Below are positions 14,167-22,152 of a stretch of DNA of 64,000 nucleotides, piece after piece. The notes beneath the pieces are model-generated. The model was not told the DNA's origin, searched no databases, and saw only the letters and a program-made list of their open reading frames with translations. A program made the translations under genes and the position numbers. The stretch lies in contig NZ_BDBE01000033.1 of the NCBI RefSeq assembly GCF_001612825.1, positions 152,386-216,385 on the forward strand, in the 5' to 3' direction. Numbering within the stretch: position 1 is the stretch's first letter; each line of letters opens with the position of its first letter. The stretch comes from Nocardia caishijiensis NBRC 108228. GTDB lineage: Bacteria; Actinomycetota; Actinomycetes; Mycobacteriales; Mycobacteriaceae.

Positions 14167-14202
14167 TCGGCGCCGCGCGCCCGGGTCGGGCGGCGGCGCC
14201 GA
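14167..14202 (-). terminator. Hairpin after the Acg-like gene
   Basis: A perfect 10-bp repeat, TCGGCGCCGC (14167-14176) and GCGGCGCCGA (14193-14202), with a 16-base loop. It is 25 bases past the stop of the Acg-like gene. The rest of 13936-14226 is the carboxylase promoter region; I see no gene in it. Confidence 0.55.
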
Positions 14203-14226
14203 TGGGGAACTGCCAGGTGGAACGGG

Positions 14227-15219
14227 CTAGGCCATGACGAGCGCGGTCTCGTCGAACTCGATGACGTCGTCCACGACGCGACGCGGGGTGGATTCCAGCG
14301 GCGCGGCGGCGTGCGGCATCACGCCGAGGCGGACCATCACGTGCGGGAAGGCGCATTCCTGCAGCACGGTGGTGCGGATCTGGTCGCGCAGGTCGAGCAT
14401 GCCGAGCGGTTCGGACTGCAGACTGGTGGCCAGACCGAGGTGGGTCGCTTCGAGCAGGATGGCGCTGGTCGCCTCACCGGCCCGCAGCTGGGAGAGCCGG
14501 GTGTCGCGCGGGGTGCACACCACCAGCCAGTGGGCGGCGTCGGGTTCCTCGGTGAACTCCGACAGCTGCGCGTCGGCGAAGACCCGCACCGGCAGTTCGT
14601 CGGAACGTCGGGACGCGGGCGCGTTGTGGGCGGGCACCCCCGCGAGTTCGCCGTGGCAGCCGCTCCATTCGCCCAGTTCCGCGAGGTAGTCCCCGTCGAC
14701 GGCGTGCCGGGCGGCGGCCGAGCGCATGGGTTCGGCCAGCTCGGGCAGCAGCATGTCCGGGACATGACGGGCCGCGGCGCCGAAGCGGGAGGCACAGCGC
14801 GACACCGTGCGCAGGTCGCGCGCCGGGATGGGCAGGTCGGGAAAGCGGCGCCGATCCGAGCGGCGCACGTGGATGGCGGCGGCCAACCGGATGTCGTGAT
14901 CGCTCGGCGAGCGCGGGGTGAGTTCGACCCGCGCGAGATGATCGGGTCGCGCGGGGTCGGGCAGCCGTTCGATGACCGCGTGCCAGCCGAGCATCGCGAA
15001 CGCGACGGCCAGATGGTGCAGCGCGGCACCACAGCTCACCATCAGCGCGCGGGCGCGCGGATCGGTCGCGGTGACCTGCCTGCCGAAATCGGCGAACAGG
15101 TCGACGCGCCCGTGGCCGATGCGCCACCGCCACGGCTGGGTGTTGTGCACCGACGGCGCGCGCACGGCCAACTCCACCGCGTCACGGCACGTCTGCGTAC
15201 TCGGTCTTTTGCGAAGCAA
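14227..15219 (-). CDS. Acg-family FMN-binding protein (nitroreductase fold)
   Basis: A 330-residue protein of the Acg/Rv2032 type, a double nitroreductase fold thought to sequester FMN. The N-terminal motif ELAVRAPSVHNTQPWRW (from about residue 17) is the hallmark. Later come the RRSDRRRF segment and the nitroreductase-like GEATSAILLEATHLGLATS near 262. I chose TTG at 15219 because it places the APSVHN motif at the normal distance and gives the usual family length; the frame stays open to 15393. In mycobacteria acg belongs to the DosR dormancy regulon, but I could not find a convincing DosR box here. Confidence 0.85.
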   Translation of the reverse strand: MLRKRPSTQTCRDAVELAVRAPSVHNTQPWRWRIGHGRVDLFADFGRQVTATDPRARALMVSCGAALHHLAVAFAMLGWHAVIERLPDPARPDHLARVELTPRSPSDHDIRLAAAIHVRRSDRRRFPDLPIPARDLRTVSRCASRFGAAARHVPDMLLPELAEPMRSAAARHAVDGDYLAELGEWSGCHGELAGVPAHNAPASRRSDELPVRVFADAQLSEFTEEPDAAHWLVVCTPRDTRLSQLRAGEATSAILLEATHLGLATSLQSEPLGMLDLRDQIRTTVLQECAFPHVMVRLGVMPHAAAPLESTPRRVVDDVIEFDETALVMA

Positions 15220-15530
15220 TGTCCGCCCCCGACTTCCTGTTGGCGAATACTCCAATTCCTCGAGCTCGGTTCCCGACCATAGGTGCGCTACCAGCGACTT
15301 TCCATGTGATCTGATCCGTTGACCAGTTCGTGACAAAGCCCGGAACCCCGGCGGACGGCCCGTAGAAGGCCGAATTCCGACCGCCACGACCACTCCGACA
15401 CCGCTCCCCGGCGTGTCGAAGCTCGCACCCGCGGTTATCTCACCGTGACCTTTCGGGGACCACGAACTGCGCGTCGCCCCGCACGCCGAGGCCGAGGCCG
15501 CGCCGCCACCTTCACCACGCCGAGGAACTC
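15220..15530. other. Intergenic region, no gene seen
   Basis: About 310 bases between the Pro/Gln-rich gene and the start of the Acg-like gene, both on the minus strand. The part next to 15219 must hold the Acg promoter. A TTCGGGGAC stretch near 15455 resembles half a DosR site but has an extra G and lies too far upstream. Nothing else supportable was seen. Confidence 0.4.
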
Positions 15531-15549
15531 ACCGCGCTGATCGCGCGGT
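15531..15549 (-). terminator. Short hairpin after the Pro/Gln-rich protein gene
   Basis: ACCGCGC (15531-15537) pairs with GCGCGGT (15543-15549) across a five-base loop, directly after the stop codon at 15552 on the minus strand. The stem is short, so it may be a weak terminator. Confidence 0.4.
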
Positions 15550-15551
15550 GC

Positions 15552-16583
15552 TCACTTCTGCCAGTAGTTCTTCGGGCCGACGGTGGTCGCCGCCGCGTTG
15601 GCGCCCGCCTTGCACCATTCCTCGAGGCTGCTGTTGTCGGACAGGTCGATGTAGATGCCGGTGGCCTGGGTGAAGTAGCGGTGACTGTAGGCCGACCACT
15701 GCACGCGGGTGGCGGACATGATGTCGCCGTGGCAGGTGTCACTGGCCAGACCCGTTGTGGGGCACCAGATTCCCCAGTCCTGCACGTCACCGTCGAGGGT
15801 GTCGTAGGCCGAACGGGCGGCGGAGTGGGTGGGGAACACCAACACGTTCACCGACACCAGGATGTGGTCGTCCTTGTCGATGTAGGAGCCGGTGAGATTG
15901 GTCGTGCACCCGTTGGACGTGATCGCCGAGGACACGTTGTCGGAGTTGCCCGGCTGATCGCAGCCGTGCTCGCCGCTGGCGCGCAGCGTGTAGAGCACAC
16001 CCTTGGAGTCGGTGAAACTCTGCGGCAGCAGGGCTTTCACGGTGAGCGGGGTGTCGTCGGTCGACGCGCTGTCGAGCGAGTTCCAGTCGAACGGCTTCGA
16101 GGTCGGCGCCGCCGAGGTGGTGGAGTAGGTGGACGGCACCGTCGAGGACGTGGTGGTCGGCGCGGCGACGACCGGGGAGTCGGGATCGGAGTTGCCACCG
16201 ACCACCACCGCGACCACGATCAGCACGAGGAACGCGCAGACCACCGCACCGCCGATCAGCCACGGCGTCGACGACGAACCCGCCCGCGCGTACGGCGGGC
16301 GCGGCTGCTGCCACTGCGGCTGTCCCATCATCGGCTGACCGGGCATCGGCTGCCCCGGTCCCGGCTGCTGCCACGGCTGGCTCACCGGTGGCTGCTGCCA
16401 CTGCTGCCCCTGCGGGCCGACGGGCCACTGGGGCTGACTCATCGGGGGCTGCTGCCCGACGCCGGGCGCGTCCGCGCGCACCGTCGGCGCGGCGGAGTCG
16501 GCCTGCTGCCCATCGGCGCGCGGCGTCATCCACCACGAACCCTGATCGTCGGCACCCCCGACGGGCGGATCTTCGCGTGTCAC
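15552..16583 (-). CDS. Membrane-anchored protein with Pro/Gln-rich cytoplasmic tail
   Basis: A 343-residue protein of three parts. The first 115 residues are rich in Pro, Gln and Trp with repeats like SQPQWP, QQWQQPPVSQPWQQP and GQPMMGQPQWQQP. One membrane helix follows (about 128-148, GGAVVCAFLVLIVVAVVVGG). An extracellular part has a Ser/Thr linker and a folded domain with four or more Cys (HGCDQ, NGCTTN, IWCPTT, DTCHGD, EEWCK), probably in disulfides. This layout is common in Nocardia and mycobacteria, but I cannot name a function. The GTG at 16583 is preferred because GGGAGAG lies just upstream; a frame without a good site extends to 16667. It is divergent from the acyltransferase gene. 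Confidence 0.75.
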   Translation of the reverse strand: MTREDPPVGGADDQGSWWMTPRADGQQADSAAPTVRADAPGVGQQPPMSQPQWPVGPQGQQWQQPPVSQPWQQPGPGQPMPGQPMMGQPQWQQPRPPYARAGSSSTPWLIGGAVVCAFLVLIVVAVVVGGNSDPDSPVVAAPTTTSSTVPSTYSTTSAAPTSKPFDWNSLDSASTDDTPLTVKALLPQSFTDSKGVLYTLRASGEHGCDQPGNSDNVSSAITSNGCTTNLTGSYIDKDDHILVSVNVLVFPTHSAARSAYDTLDGDVQDWGIWCPTTGLASDTCHGDIMSATRVQWSAYSHRYFTQATGIYIDLSDNSSLEEWCKAGANAAATTVGPKNYWQK

Positions 16584-16713
16584 AGGTCTCTCCCAGCCCC
16601 GCGGCATCGATTCGGTGATGTCCGCGTCCCTCTCCGAAATTTTGGCGCCTGTTCGGGTGGAAGGCAAACCCGTCGCGCCGTATTCGCTGTGGCGCAGTGT
16701 TCCCGATGCCTCG

Positions 16714-16748
16714 ATGTGACATCCACGCGGGTCGCGTGATAGTCACAT
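16714..16748. promoter_or_regulatory. ATGTGAC / GTCACAT inverted repeat upstream of the acyltransferase
   Basis: ATGTGAC at 16714-16720 is matched by GTCACAT at 16742-16748, with 21 bases between, in the divergent promoter region. The half-sites look like CRP half-sites but the spacing is far too long for one CRP site. It may be two separate half-sites, a regulator of other geometry, or chance. Confidence 0.3.
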
Positions 16749-16751
16749 GGC

Positions 16752-18824
16752 ATGGCGTGGTCACCATCGGTTCTCTCGCCGGAGACCTCGGCAGGTTCGG
16801 GCTCGACGGCCGAACAGCGCAGCGGCACAACGGGATACCGATCCGATCTCGACGGTTTGCGCGGCCTGGCGATCGGCCTCGTCGTGGTCTTCCACATCTG
16901 GTTCGGTCGGGTCTCGGGTGGCGTAGACGTCTTTTTGGTGCTGTCCGGCTATTTCTTCACCGGCATGCTGCTGCGCCGCGCCGAGCACGGTCCACGCGGG
17001 TGGGTGTGGCCGGTGGTGCGGCGCACCGCCCGGCGATTGCTCCCCGCTATGGCCGTGGTGCTGGCCGGTGTGCTCGTGGCCTCGATACTGATGCTGCCCT
17101 ACACCCAGTGGTCGGCGGTGGCGGCGCAGACGCTCGCCTCGTTGCTGTTCGCGCAGAACTGGGAACTGGCGCTCACCTGGGCCGATTATCTGGCCGCCGA
17201 CCCGTCGGTGAGCCCACTACAGCACCTCTGGTCGATGTCGGTGCAGGGCCAGTTCTATCTGGTCGCGCTGATCCTCGTCGCGGTGTGCGCACGGCTGCGA
17301 CGCACGCGAGCCGTGGTCGGTGTCATCGTGATCGCCGCTGCCGCAGCGTCTTTCGTGTATGCCACCCGGGGAACCGCGACCCATCAGGGCTGGAACTACT
17401 ACGACACCCTCGCGCGCGGATGGGAACTGCTCGTCGGCGCGGCGCTCGCCGTCGCCGCGCCCTACCTGGTGCTGCCGCGCTGGTGCCGCGCGCCGTTGGC
17501 CGCCCTCGGTATCGCGGGAGTCGTGCTGTGCGGCTGGGTGATCCGCGACGCCGCCAACCACTTCCCCGGCCCGGCCGCCCTGCTGCCGGTGCTCGCGGCC
17601 GCGGCGGTGATCGTGTCGGTCGCGAATGTGGCGCGCCACGAATGGAATCGGCCCAACCGGCTCCTCGCCCACCGACACATGCGGTTGCTCGGCGAGCTCG
17701 CCTACCCGCTGTACCTGTGGCACTGGCCGATTCTCATCTTCTTCCTCACCGAACGCGACACCCCCGAGGTCGATCTGCTCGGCGGCACCGGGGTGATCGC
17801 GGTGTCGCTGGCGCTGGCCTGGCTCACCCATCAGCTGATCGAGAAGCCGTTGCGCGCCAAGTCCCGACGGCCCGGTCGGCGCCTGGTCACCGCGGGCATC
17901 GCGGCACTGCTCGCGGCGGTGGTGGCGACCGCGTCGGCCTGGGAGTTCGCTGTCGTCCGGGCGGCCCCGCCCGCCGAACCCACCGATGTGGAGGCGATCA
18001 GGTACCCCGGTGCGCGAGCGCTCACCGCGCACACACCGGTCGCACCGGAACCGTTGCGGCCAAGCCTTTTCGAGGCACGCAACGACCAGCCGCCGCCGAC
18101 CCTCGACGGCTGCATCGCCGACTGGAACACCCGCAGCGTCATCACCTGCACCTACGGCGACCCCGCCGCCGAACGCACCATCGCGATGGCGGGCAGCTCC
18201 CACGTCGAACACTGGTTGCCCGCGCTGCAGATCCTGGCCGAGGAGCATTCCTTCCGCATCCAGGTGTATCTGAAGATGGGCTGCCCGCTCACCCTCGCCG
18301 AGGACGCCACCTACAACGGCGAACCGATCCCCGACTGCCGGGACTGGTCGCGCGAGGTGATCGACCGGCTCGGCACCGACCGCCCCGACTGGGTGTTCAC
18401 CATCGGCACCAGGCCACGCGACGCGGGCGGCGACGAGACCCCACCGGAGTTCCTCGAGGTGTGGACGGCCCTGTCCGAACGTGGCCTGTCGGTGCTCACC
18501 CTGCGCGACACCCCGTGGCTGCGCCGCGACGGTGTGCGCTACCGCGCCACCGACTGCCTGGCCTCGGGCGGCGACCGGATCAGCTGCGGCATGCGCCGCG
18601 CCGACGCCCTCGACCCGATCGACCCGCAGCGCGAAGCGGCGGCGGCCTTTCCACACGTCTTCCCCGTCGACCTCACCGACGCCGTCTGCGGGCCGACGGT
18701 CTGCGCCGTCACCGAGGGCAATGTGCTGATCTACCACGACGAGCACCACCTCACCGCCACCTACTCGCGCACCCTCGCCGACGCACTCGGCCGCGGCATC
18801 GGCCCCGTGCTCGGATGGTGGTGA
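16752..18824 (+). CDS. OafA/OatA-type acyltransferase with SGNH domain
   Basis: A 690-residue membrane acyltransferase. The N-terminal 380 residues are an acyltransferase-3 domain of about ten helices. It opens with YRSDLDGLRGLAIGLVVVFH, including the family's conserved His, and continues with VDVFLVLSGYFFTGML. A linker then leads to an extracytoplasmic SGNH esterase-like domain. Its block I is AMAGSSHVEHW (near 478) and the final Asp/His block is DEHHLTATYSRTLADAL (near 664). Such proteins O-acetylate cell-wall polymers, peptidoglycan or surface lipids. The acceptor cannot be read from sequence. The ATG at 16752 lacks a strong ribosome-binding site, but the N-terminus fits. Confidence 0.9.
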   Translation: MAWSPSVLSPETSAGSGSTAEQRSGTTGYRSDLDGLRGLAIGLVVVFHIWFGRVSGGVDVFLVLSGYFFTGMLLRRAEHGPRGWVWPVVRRTARRLLPAMAVVLAGVLVASILMLPYTQWSAVAAQTLASLLFAQNWELALTWADYLAADPSVSPLQHLWSMSVQGQFYLVALILVAVCARLRRTRAVVGVIVIAAAAASFVYATRGTATHQGWNYYDTLARGWELLVGAALAVAAPYLVLPRWCRAPLAALGIAGVVLCGWVIRDAANHFPGPAALLPVLAAAAVIVSVANVARHEWNRPNRLLAHRHMRLLGELAYPLYLWHWPILIFFLTERDTPEVDLLGGTGVIAVSLALAWLTHQLIEKPLRAKSRRPGRRLVTAGIAALLAAVVATASAWEFAVVRAAPPAEPTDVEAIRYPGARALTAHTPVAPEPLRPSLFEARNDQPPPTLDGCIADWNTRSVITCTYGDPAAERTIAMAGSSHVEHWLPALQILAEEHSFRIQVYLKMGCPLTLAEDATYNGEPIPDCRDWSREVIDRLGTDRPDWVFTIGTRPRDAGGDETPPEFLEVWTALSERGLSVLTLRDTPWLRRDGVRYRATDCLASGGDRISCGMRRADALDPIDPQREAAAAFPHVFPVDLTDAVCGPTVCAVTEGNVLIYHDEHHLTATYSRTLADALGRGIGPVLGWW

Positions 18825-18879
18825 CCAGCGAATTCGCTTGGGCATGCGGGCAACTCGGGAAGTCCGTAGCCTCGAGGGC

Positions 18880-19461
18880 GTGATTACTCTGAAGAAGGAA
18901 GACGGCGCGGCCGATCTCGCCGGTATCACCAAGATGAGTGTGGGGGTGAGCTGGGACCCGTCGGCCGGTGCCAGCGGTGGTCTGCTCGGCATCGCCCGCC
19001 GCAAGCGCGGTGTGGACCTCGACCTCGTCGCCGTCCTCATGCAGGGTGGCGAGCCGGTGCGTTTCGCCGGGCTCGATTCGCTCGACCCGCTCGGCAACGG
19101 CTCGGTACTGCACACCGGTGACGAGCAGACCGGCGCGGCCACCGGTGACGACGAGACCGTGCACGTCACCTTCGCGAACGTACCGACCGCGATCGACGCC
19201 ATCGTGTTCGTCGCCGCCGCGTTCAAGAAGGGCTCCTCCTTCGACAAGGCCAACAACGTCTCGTTCAAGATCTACGACGCCACCGGCGCCGACAGTCAGC
19301 CGGTGGCCGACATCTGGCCGTCGCTGCTCGGCGCCGAGAACGCCAACGCCATCGCCCGCGCCTTCCGCAACGGCCCGGTCTGGCAGCTCGAGGTGCTCGA
19401 TCGCAAGGGCAAGATCAAGCAGGGCGACAAGCAGGCGCTGCTGCGTTTCGCGCTCGGCTAG
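18880..19461 (+). CDS. TerD-family stress protein (first of two)
   Basis: A 193-residue TerD-domain protein. Family marks are the strand MSVGVSWDPSAGASGG near residue 23 and the acidic DLDLVAVLM. The calcium-binding region has D and N residues (DSLDPLGNGSVLHTGDE), and DDETVHVTFANVPTAIDAIVFVAAAF follows. TerD proteins bind calcium and belong to the tellurite/envelope stress network. I chose GTG at 18880 (VITLKKEDG), although an earlier in-frame ATG lies at 18838. It is followed by nhaA and a second TerD gene, so it belongs to a stress-related group. Confidence 0.88.
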   Translation: MITLKKEDGAADLAGITKMSVGVSWDPSAGASGGLLGIARRKRGVDLDLVAVLMQGGEPVRFAGLDSLDPLGNGSVLHTGDEQTGAATGDDETVHVTFANVPTAIDAIVFVAAAFKKGSSFDKANNVSFKIYDATGADSQPVADIWPSLLGAENANAIARAFRNGPVWQLEVLDRKGKIKQGDKQALLRFALG

Positions 19462-19541
19462 CGACGCGCGCGGTTTGCACGGGCTGTGGTCGGTGCGGCA
19501 AAGTTAGGGTCGGTGCGCCGGGAAGTCTGGTCGGCAGCCCG

Positions 19542-19570
19542 GCTCGAACTCCGTCGAGCGGGGTTCGAGC
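19542..19570 (+). promoter_or_regulatory. Stem-loop in the nhaA leader
   Basis: GCTCGAAC (19542-19549) pairs with GTTCGAGC (19563-19570), just 16 bases before a tiny leader reading frame. It could end the terD transcript or fold in the nhaA leader as a control element. No evidence separates these. Confidence 0.35.
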
Positions 19571-19586
19571 GAAGACGGGAACCCAC

Positions 19587-19619
19587 ATGTCCGCACCTAC
19601 CACGTCCCCGCACGGATGA
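19587..19619 (+). CDS. Ten-codon leader reading frame overlapping the nhaA start
   Basis: ATG at 19587 opens a ten-residue frame, MSAPTTSPHG, whose TGA (19617-19619) overlaps the nhaA ATG (19616-19618) as ATGA. The peptide looks like the start of a normal actinobacterial protein. It is therefore either a leader peptide that couples translation to nhaA, or the former N-terminus of NhaA cut off by a frameshift. A sequencing slip is also possible. Confidence 0.4.
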   Translation: MSAPTTSPHG

Positions 19620-20905
19620 TCCGGGCGCGTCGCACCGTTCTCACCCGGGGCAGCTGGCCCGAGGCCCGTCGCGTCAGCGAGGTGCTACGCCGCGAGACGG
19701 TCGGCGGTGTCCTGCTGATCGTCGCGGCGATCCTCGCCCTCGTCTGGGCCAACACGCCGTGGGCGGATGCCTATGCGGCGCTGCGCGATTTCCGCGTCGG
19801 CCCCGAATCGCTGCATCTGGATCTGACGCTGAGTCAGTGGGCCGCCGACGGGTTGCTCGCCGTCTTCTTCTTCGTGGTCGGCCTCGAACTCAAACGCGAG
19901 TTCGTCGCGGGCGACCTGCGGGACCCACGCCGGGCCGCACTGCCCGTGGTCGCGGCTGTCGGCGGCATGGCTGTGCCCGCGCTCATCTATCTCGCGATCA
20001 ACCGGGGCGGCGCGGTCGACGGCTGGGCGATCCCCACCGCCACCGACATCGCCTTCGCGCTGGCCGTACTCGCGGTCATCAACACCCATCTGCCCACCGC
20101 GCTGCGCACCTTCCTGCTCACCCTCGCCGTGGTCGACGACCTGCTGGCCGTCACCGTGATCGCGATCTTCTACACCGGCGAACTGCACCTGCCCTACCTG
20201 GCGCCGGCGCTGATCCCGATCGCCCTGTTCGCCGTCGCCGTCCAGCGCCGGATCAGTTCGCCGTTGCTGCTGGTGCCGCTGGCGCTGGTGACGTGGTGGC
20301 TGATGCATTCCTCCGGCGTGCACGCGACGGTGGCGGGTGTGCTGCTCGGCTTCACCGTGCCGGTGCTGGCCGGACACGGCGAGACCGACACCGAACACGG
20401 CCTGGCCGAACGGTTCGAACACACCATCCGCCCGCTCTCTGCCGGGGTGGCGGTGCCGGTGTTCGCCTTCTTCGCCGCCGGGGTGACCGTCGGCGGTCTG
20501 AGCGGGTTCACCGACTCCCTGGCCGACCGGGTGACGCTCGGCATCATGGCGGGCCTGGTCGTCGGCAAGCTCGTCGGCATCACCGCCACCACGTACCTCA
20601 CCGCCAAACTCACCCGAGCCGAACTCGACGCCGACCTGGCCTGGGTGGACGTGGCCGGAGTCGCCCTGCTCGGCGGCATCGGTTTCACGGTGTCGCTGCT
20701 GGTCGGCGAACTGGCCTTCGAGGGCGACCACACCCGCGCCGACCACGTCCGCATCGGCGTGCTGTGCGGCACACTGGCCGCGGCCCTGCTGGCGACCGTC
20801 GTGCTGCGCGCCCGCAACCGCGTCTACCGTCGCCTCGACGAGGCCGAACACATCGATGCCGACGGCGACGGCATCCCGGACGTCTATCAACAGTCCCCAC
20901 CCTGA
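19616..20905 (+). CDS. nhaA: Na+/H+ antiporter NhaA
   Basis: A 429-residue sodium/proton antiporter with about twelve membrane helices. Clear NhaA marks are GGVLLIVAAILALVWANTPW near residue 30, VGLELKREFVAGDLRDPRRA (about 87-106) and IPTATDIAFALAVLAVI (about 140). The ion-binding Asp pair is in LAVVDDLLAVTVIA (about 170). Near the end GGIGFTVSLLVGELAF is typical. It expels Na+ in exchange for protons and serves pH and salt homeostasis. The C-terminal tail DADGDGIPDVYQQS looks like a calcium-binding dockerin/thrombospondin-type Asp loop, unusual for NhaA and suggestive beside two calcium-binding TerD proteins. The start overlaps a tiny upstream frame. Confidence 0.95.
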   Translation: MIRARRTVLTRGSWPEARRVSEVLRRETVGGVLLIVAAILALVWANTPWADAYAALRDFRVGPESLHLDLTLSQWAADGLLAVFFFVVGLELKREFVAGDLRDPRRAALPVVAAVGGMAVPALIYLAINRGGAVDGWAIPTATDIAFALAVLAVINTHLPTALRTFLLTLAVVDDLLAVTVIAIFYTGELHLPYLAPALIPIALFAVAVQRRISSPLLLVPLALVTWWLMHSSGVHATVAGVLLGFTVPVLAGHGETDTEHGLAERFEHTIRPLSAGVAVPVFAFFAAGVTVGGLSGFTDSLADRVTLGIMAGLVVGKLVGITATTYLTAKLTRAELDADLAWVDVAGVALLGGIGFTVSLLVGELAFEGDHTRADHVRIGVLCGTLAAALLATVVLRARNRVYRRLDEAEHIDADGDGIPDVYQQSPP

Positions 20906-20920
20906 TCCAGGAGCTCCACC

Positions 20921-21448
20921 ATGTCTCTGACCCACGTGACCGTCGGCCTCGGCTGGGACCCCGCACCACCGACCGGTCCGTTCGGCAACACCCGCAAAGA
21001 CATCGACCTCAATGTGACCGCCCTGGCGTTCGCGGGGTACGACTTCGTCGACGCGGCCTTCCACGAACAGCTCACCTCCCGCGACGGCGCGCTGCGCCAC
21101 CTCGGCGACAGCGTCACCGGCGACGGTGACGGCGACAACGAGGTCATCACCGTCGACCTCACCCGCGTCGCCGCCGCGATCGACACCATCGTCTTCCTCG
21201 TCACCTGCTACACCGGGCAGACCTTCGACCAGGTCGTCAACGGCTTCTGCCGGGTCAGCGACAGCGTGAGCGGGATGGAACTCGTGCGCGTGGACCTGTC
21301 GCGCGCCACCTCGCACACCGGTTTCGTCCTCGCCAAATTGCGACGCGCCGAGGCGAGCTGGGAGTTCGTCATGATCGGCGACCCGATCCTCGCCGACCAC
21401 CCGACCGTCGCCCTACCCCAACTGACCGTATATTTGGGCGCGGTATGA
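20921..21448 (+). CDS. TerD-family stress protein (second of two)
   Basis: A 175-residue TerD-domain protein. It opens MSLTHVTVGLGWDPAPPTG and continues DIDLNVTALAF. It has the acidic calcium-binding block GDSVTGDGDGDNEVITVDL (about 67-85), then AAAIDTIVFLVTCYTGQTFDQV. It ends ELTVYLG-like, as full-length TerD does. AGGAGCTCCACC precedes the ATG, 15 bases after nhaA. Its stop overlaps the response-regulator start by four bases. It is thus in one operon with nhaA and a two-component system, which suggests that the sensor controls or responds to envelope, ion or metal stress. Confidence 0.9.
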   Translation: MSLTHVTVGLGWDPAPPTGPFGNTRKDIDLNVTALAFAGYDFVDAAFHEQLTSRDGALRHLGDSVTGDGDGDNEVITVDLTRVAAAIDTIVFLVTCYTGQTFDQVVNGFCRVSDSVSGMELVRVDLSRATSHTGFVLAKLRRAEASWEFVMIGDPILADHPTVALPQLTVYLGAV

Positions 21449-22152
21449 ACGCGCAGTTGATGATCGTGGAGGACGACACCCGGGTGCGGGAGTCGTTGCG
21501 GCTGGCCATGGAGGACGAGGGGTATGTCGTCGCCGAGGCCGAAAGCGCCGAGCACGCCCTCGAACACGTGCACAGTGTCGGCGTGCCGGACGTCCTGATC
21601 GTCGACCTGATGCTGGGCGGCATGGACGGGTTCACCTGCATCCGGGAGGTACGCCGCGAACACGACGTGCCGATCATCGTGGTCAGCGCCCGTGACGACA
21701 CCCACGACGTGGTTGCCGCGCTGGAAGCCGGGGCCGACGACTTCGTCACCAAACCGTTCGAGGTCAAGGAACTCACCGCGCGTATCCGGGCCGTCGGTAG
21801 GCGCACGCGCCACAGCACCGAACGCGAGGTGGTCGAACTCGTCCTCGACGCGGCACCGGACCGGCGGCTGATCCTGTGCCCGGAACGCGGTTCGGTGCGC
21901 CTGGCGGGCGAAGAGGTGCACCTGACGCTCACCGAGTTCCGGTTGCTGTGCGAACTGGCCCAGAACGACGGGCTGGTGCTGAGCAGGCAGGTGCTGCTCG
22001 ACAAGATCTGGGACCGAGGCTTCTTCGGCGACGACCGCATCGTCGACGTGCACATCCGCCGCCTGCGCACCAAGATCGAACGCGATCCCGCCGAACCGCG
22101 CCTGATCGTCACCGTGCGTGGGCTCGGCTATCGCCTCGATGCCGGGTCCTGA
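21445..22152 (+). CDS. OmpR-family response regulator
   Basis: A 235-residue two-component response regulator. The receiver domain has the acidic pocket ED10-D11, the phosphoacceptor Asp54 (LIVDLMLGGMDG) and Lys103 (TKPFEVKEL). The C-terminal winged-helix domain shows LTLTEFRLLCELAQNDGLVLSRQVLLDKIW and ends DVHIRRLRTKIE and VTVRGLGYRLD. It overlaps the second terD by four bases and the kinase gene downstream by about 14 bases. Targets are unknown. The terD-nhaA-terD genes just upstream are obvious candidates. Confidence 0.95.
   Translation: MNAQLMIVEDDTRVRESLRLAMEDEGYVVAEAESAEHALEHVHSVGVPDVLIVDLMLGGMDGFTCIREVRREHDVPIIVVSARDDTHDVVAALEAGADDFVTKPFEVKELTARIRAVGRRTRHSTEREVVELVLDAAPDRRLILCPERGSVRLAGEEVHLTLTEFRLLCELAQNDGLVLSRQVLLDKIWDRGFFGDDRIVDVHIRRLRTKIERDPAEPRLIVTVRGLGYRLDAGS

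Noticed and set aside
15445..15470. Possible DosR box upstream of the Acg-like gene
   Set aside because: TTCGGGGAC resembles half a DosR site but has an extra G, lacks the matching second half and lies over 200 bases before the start.
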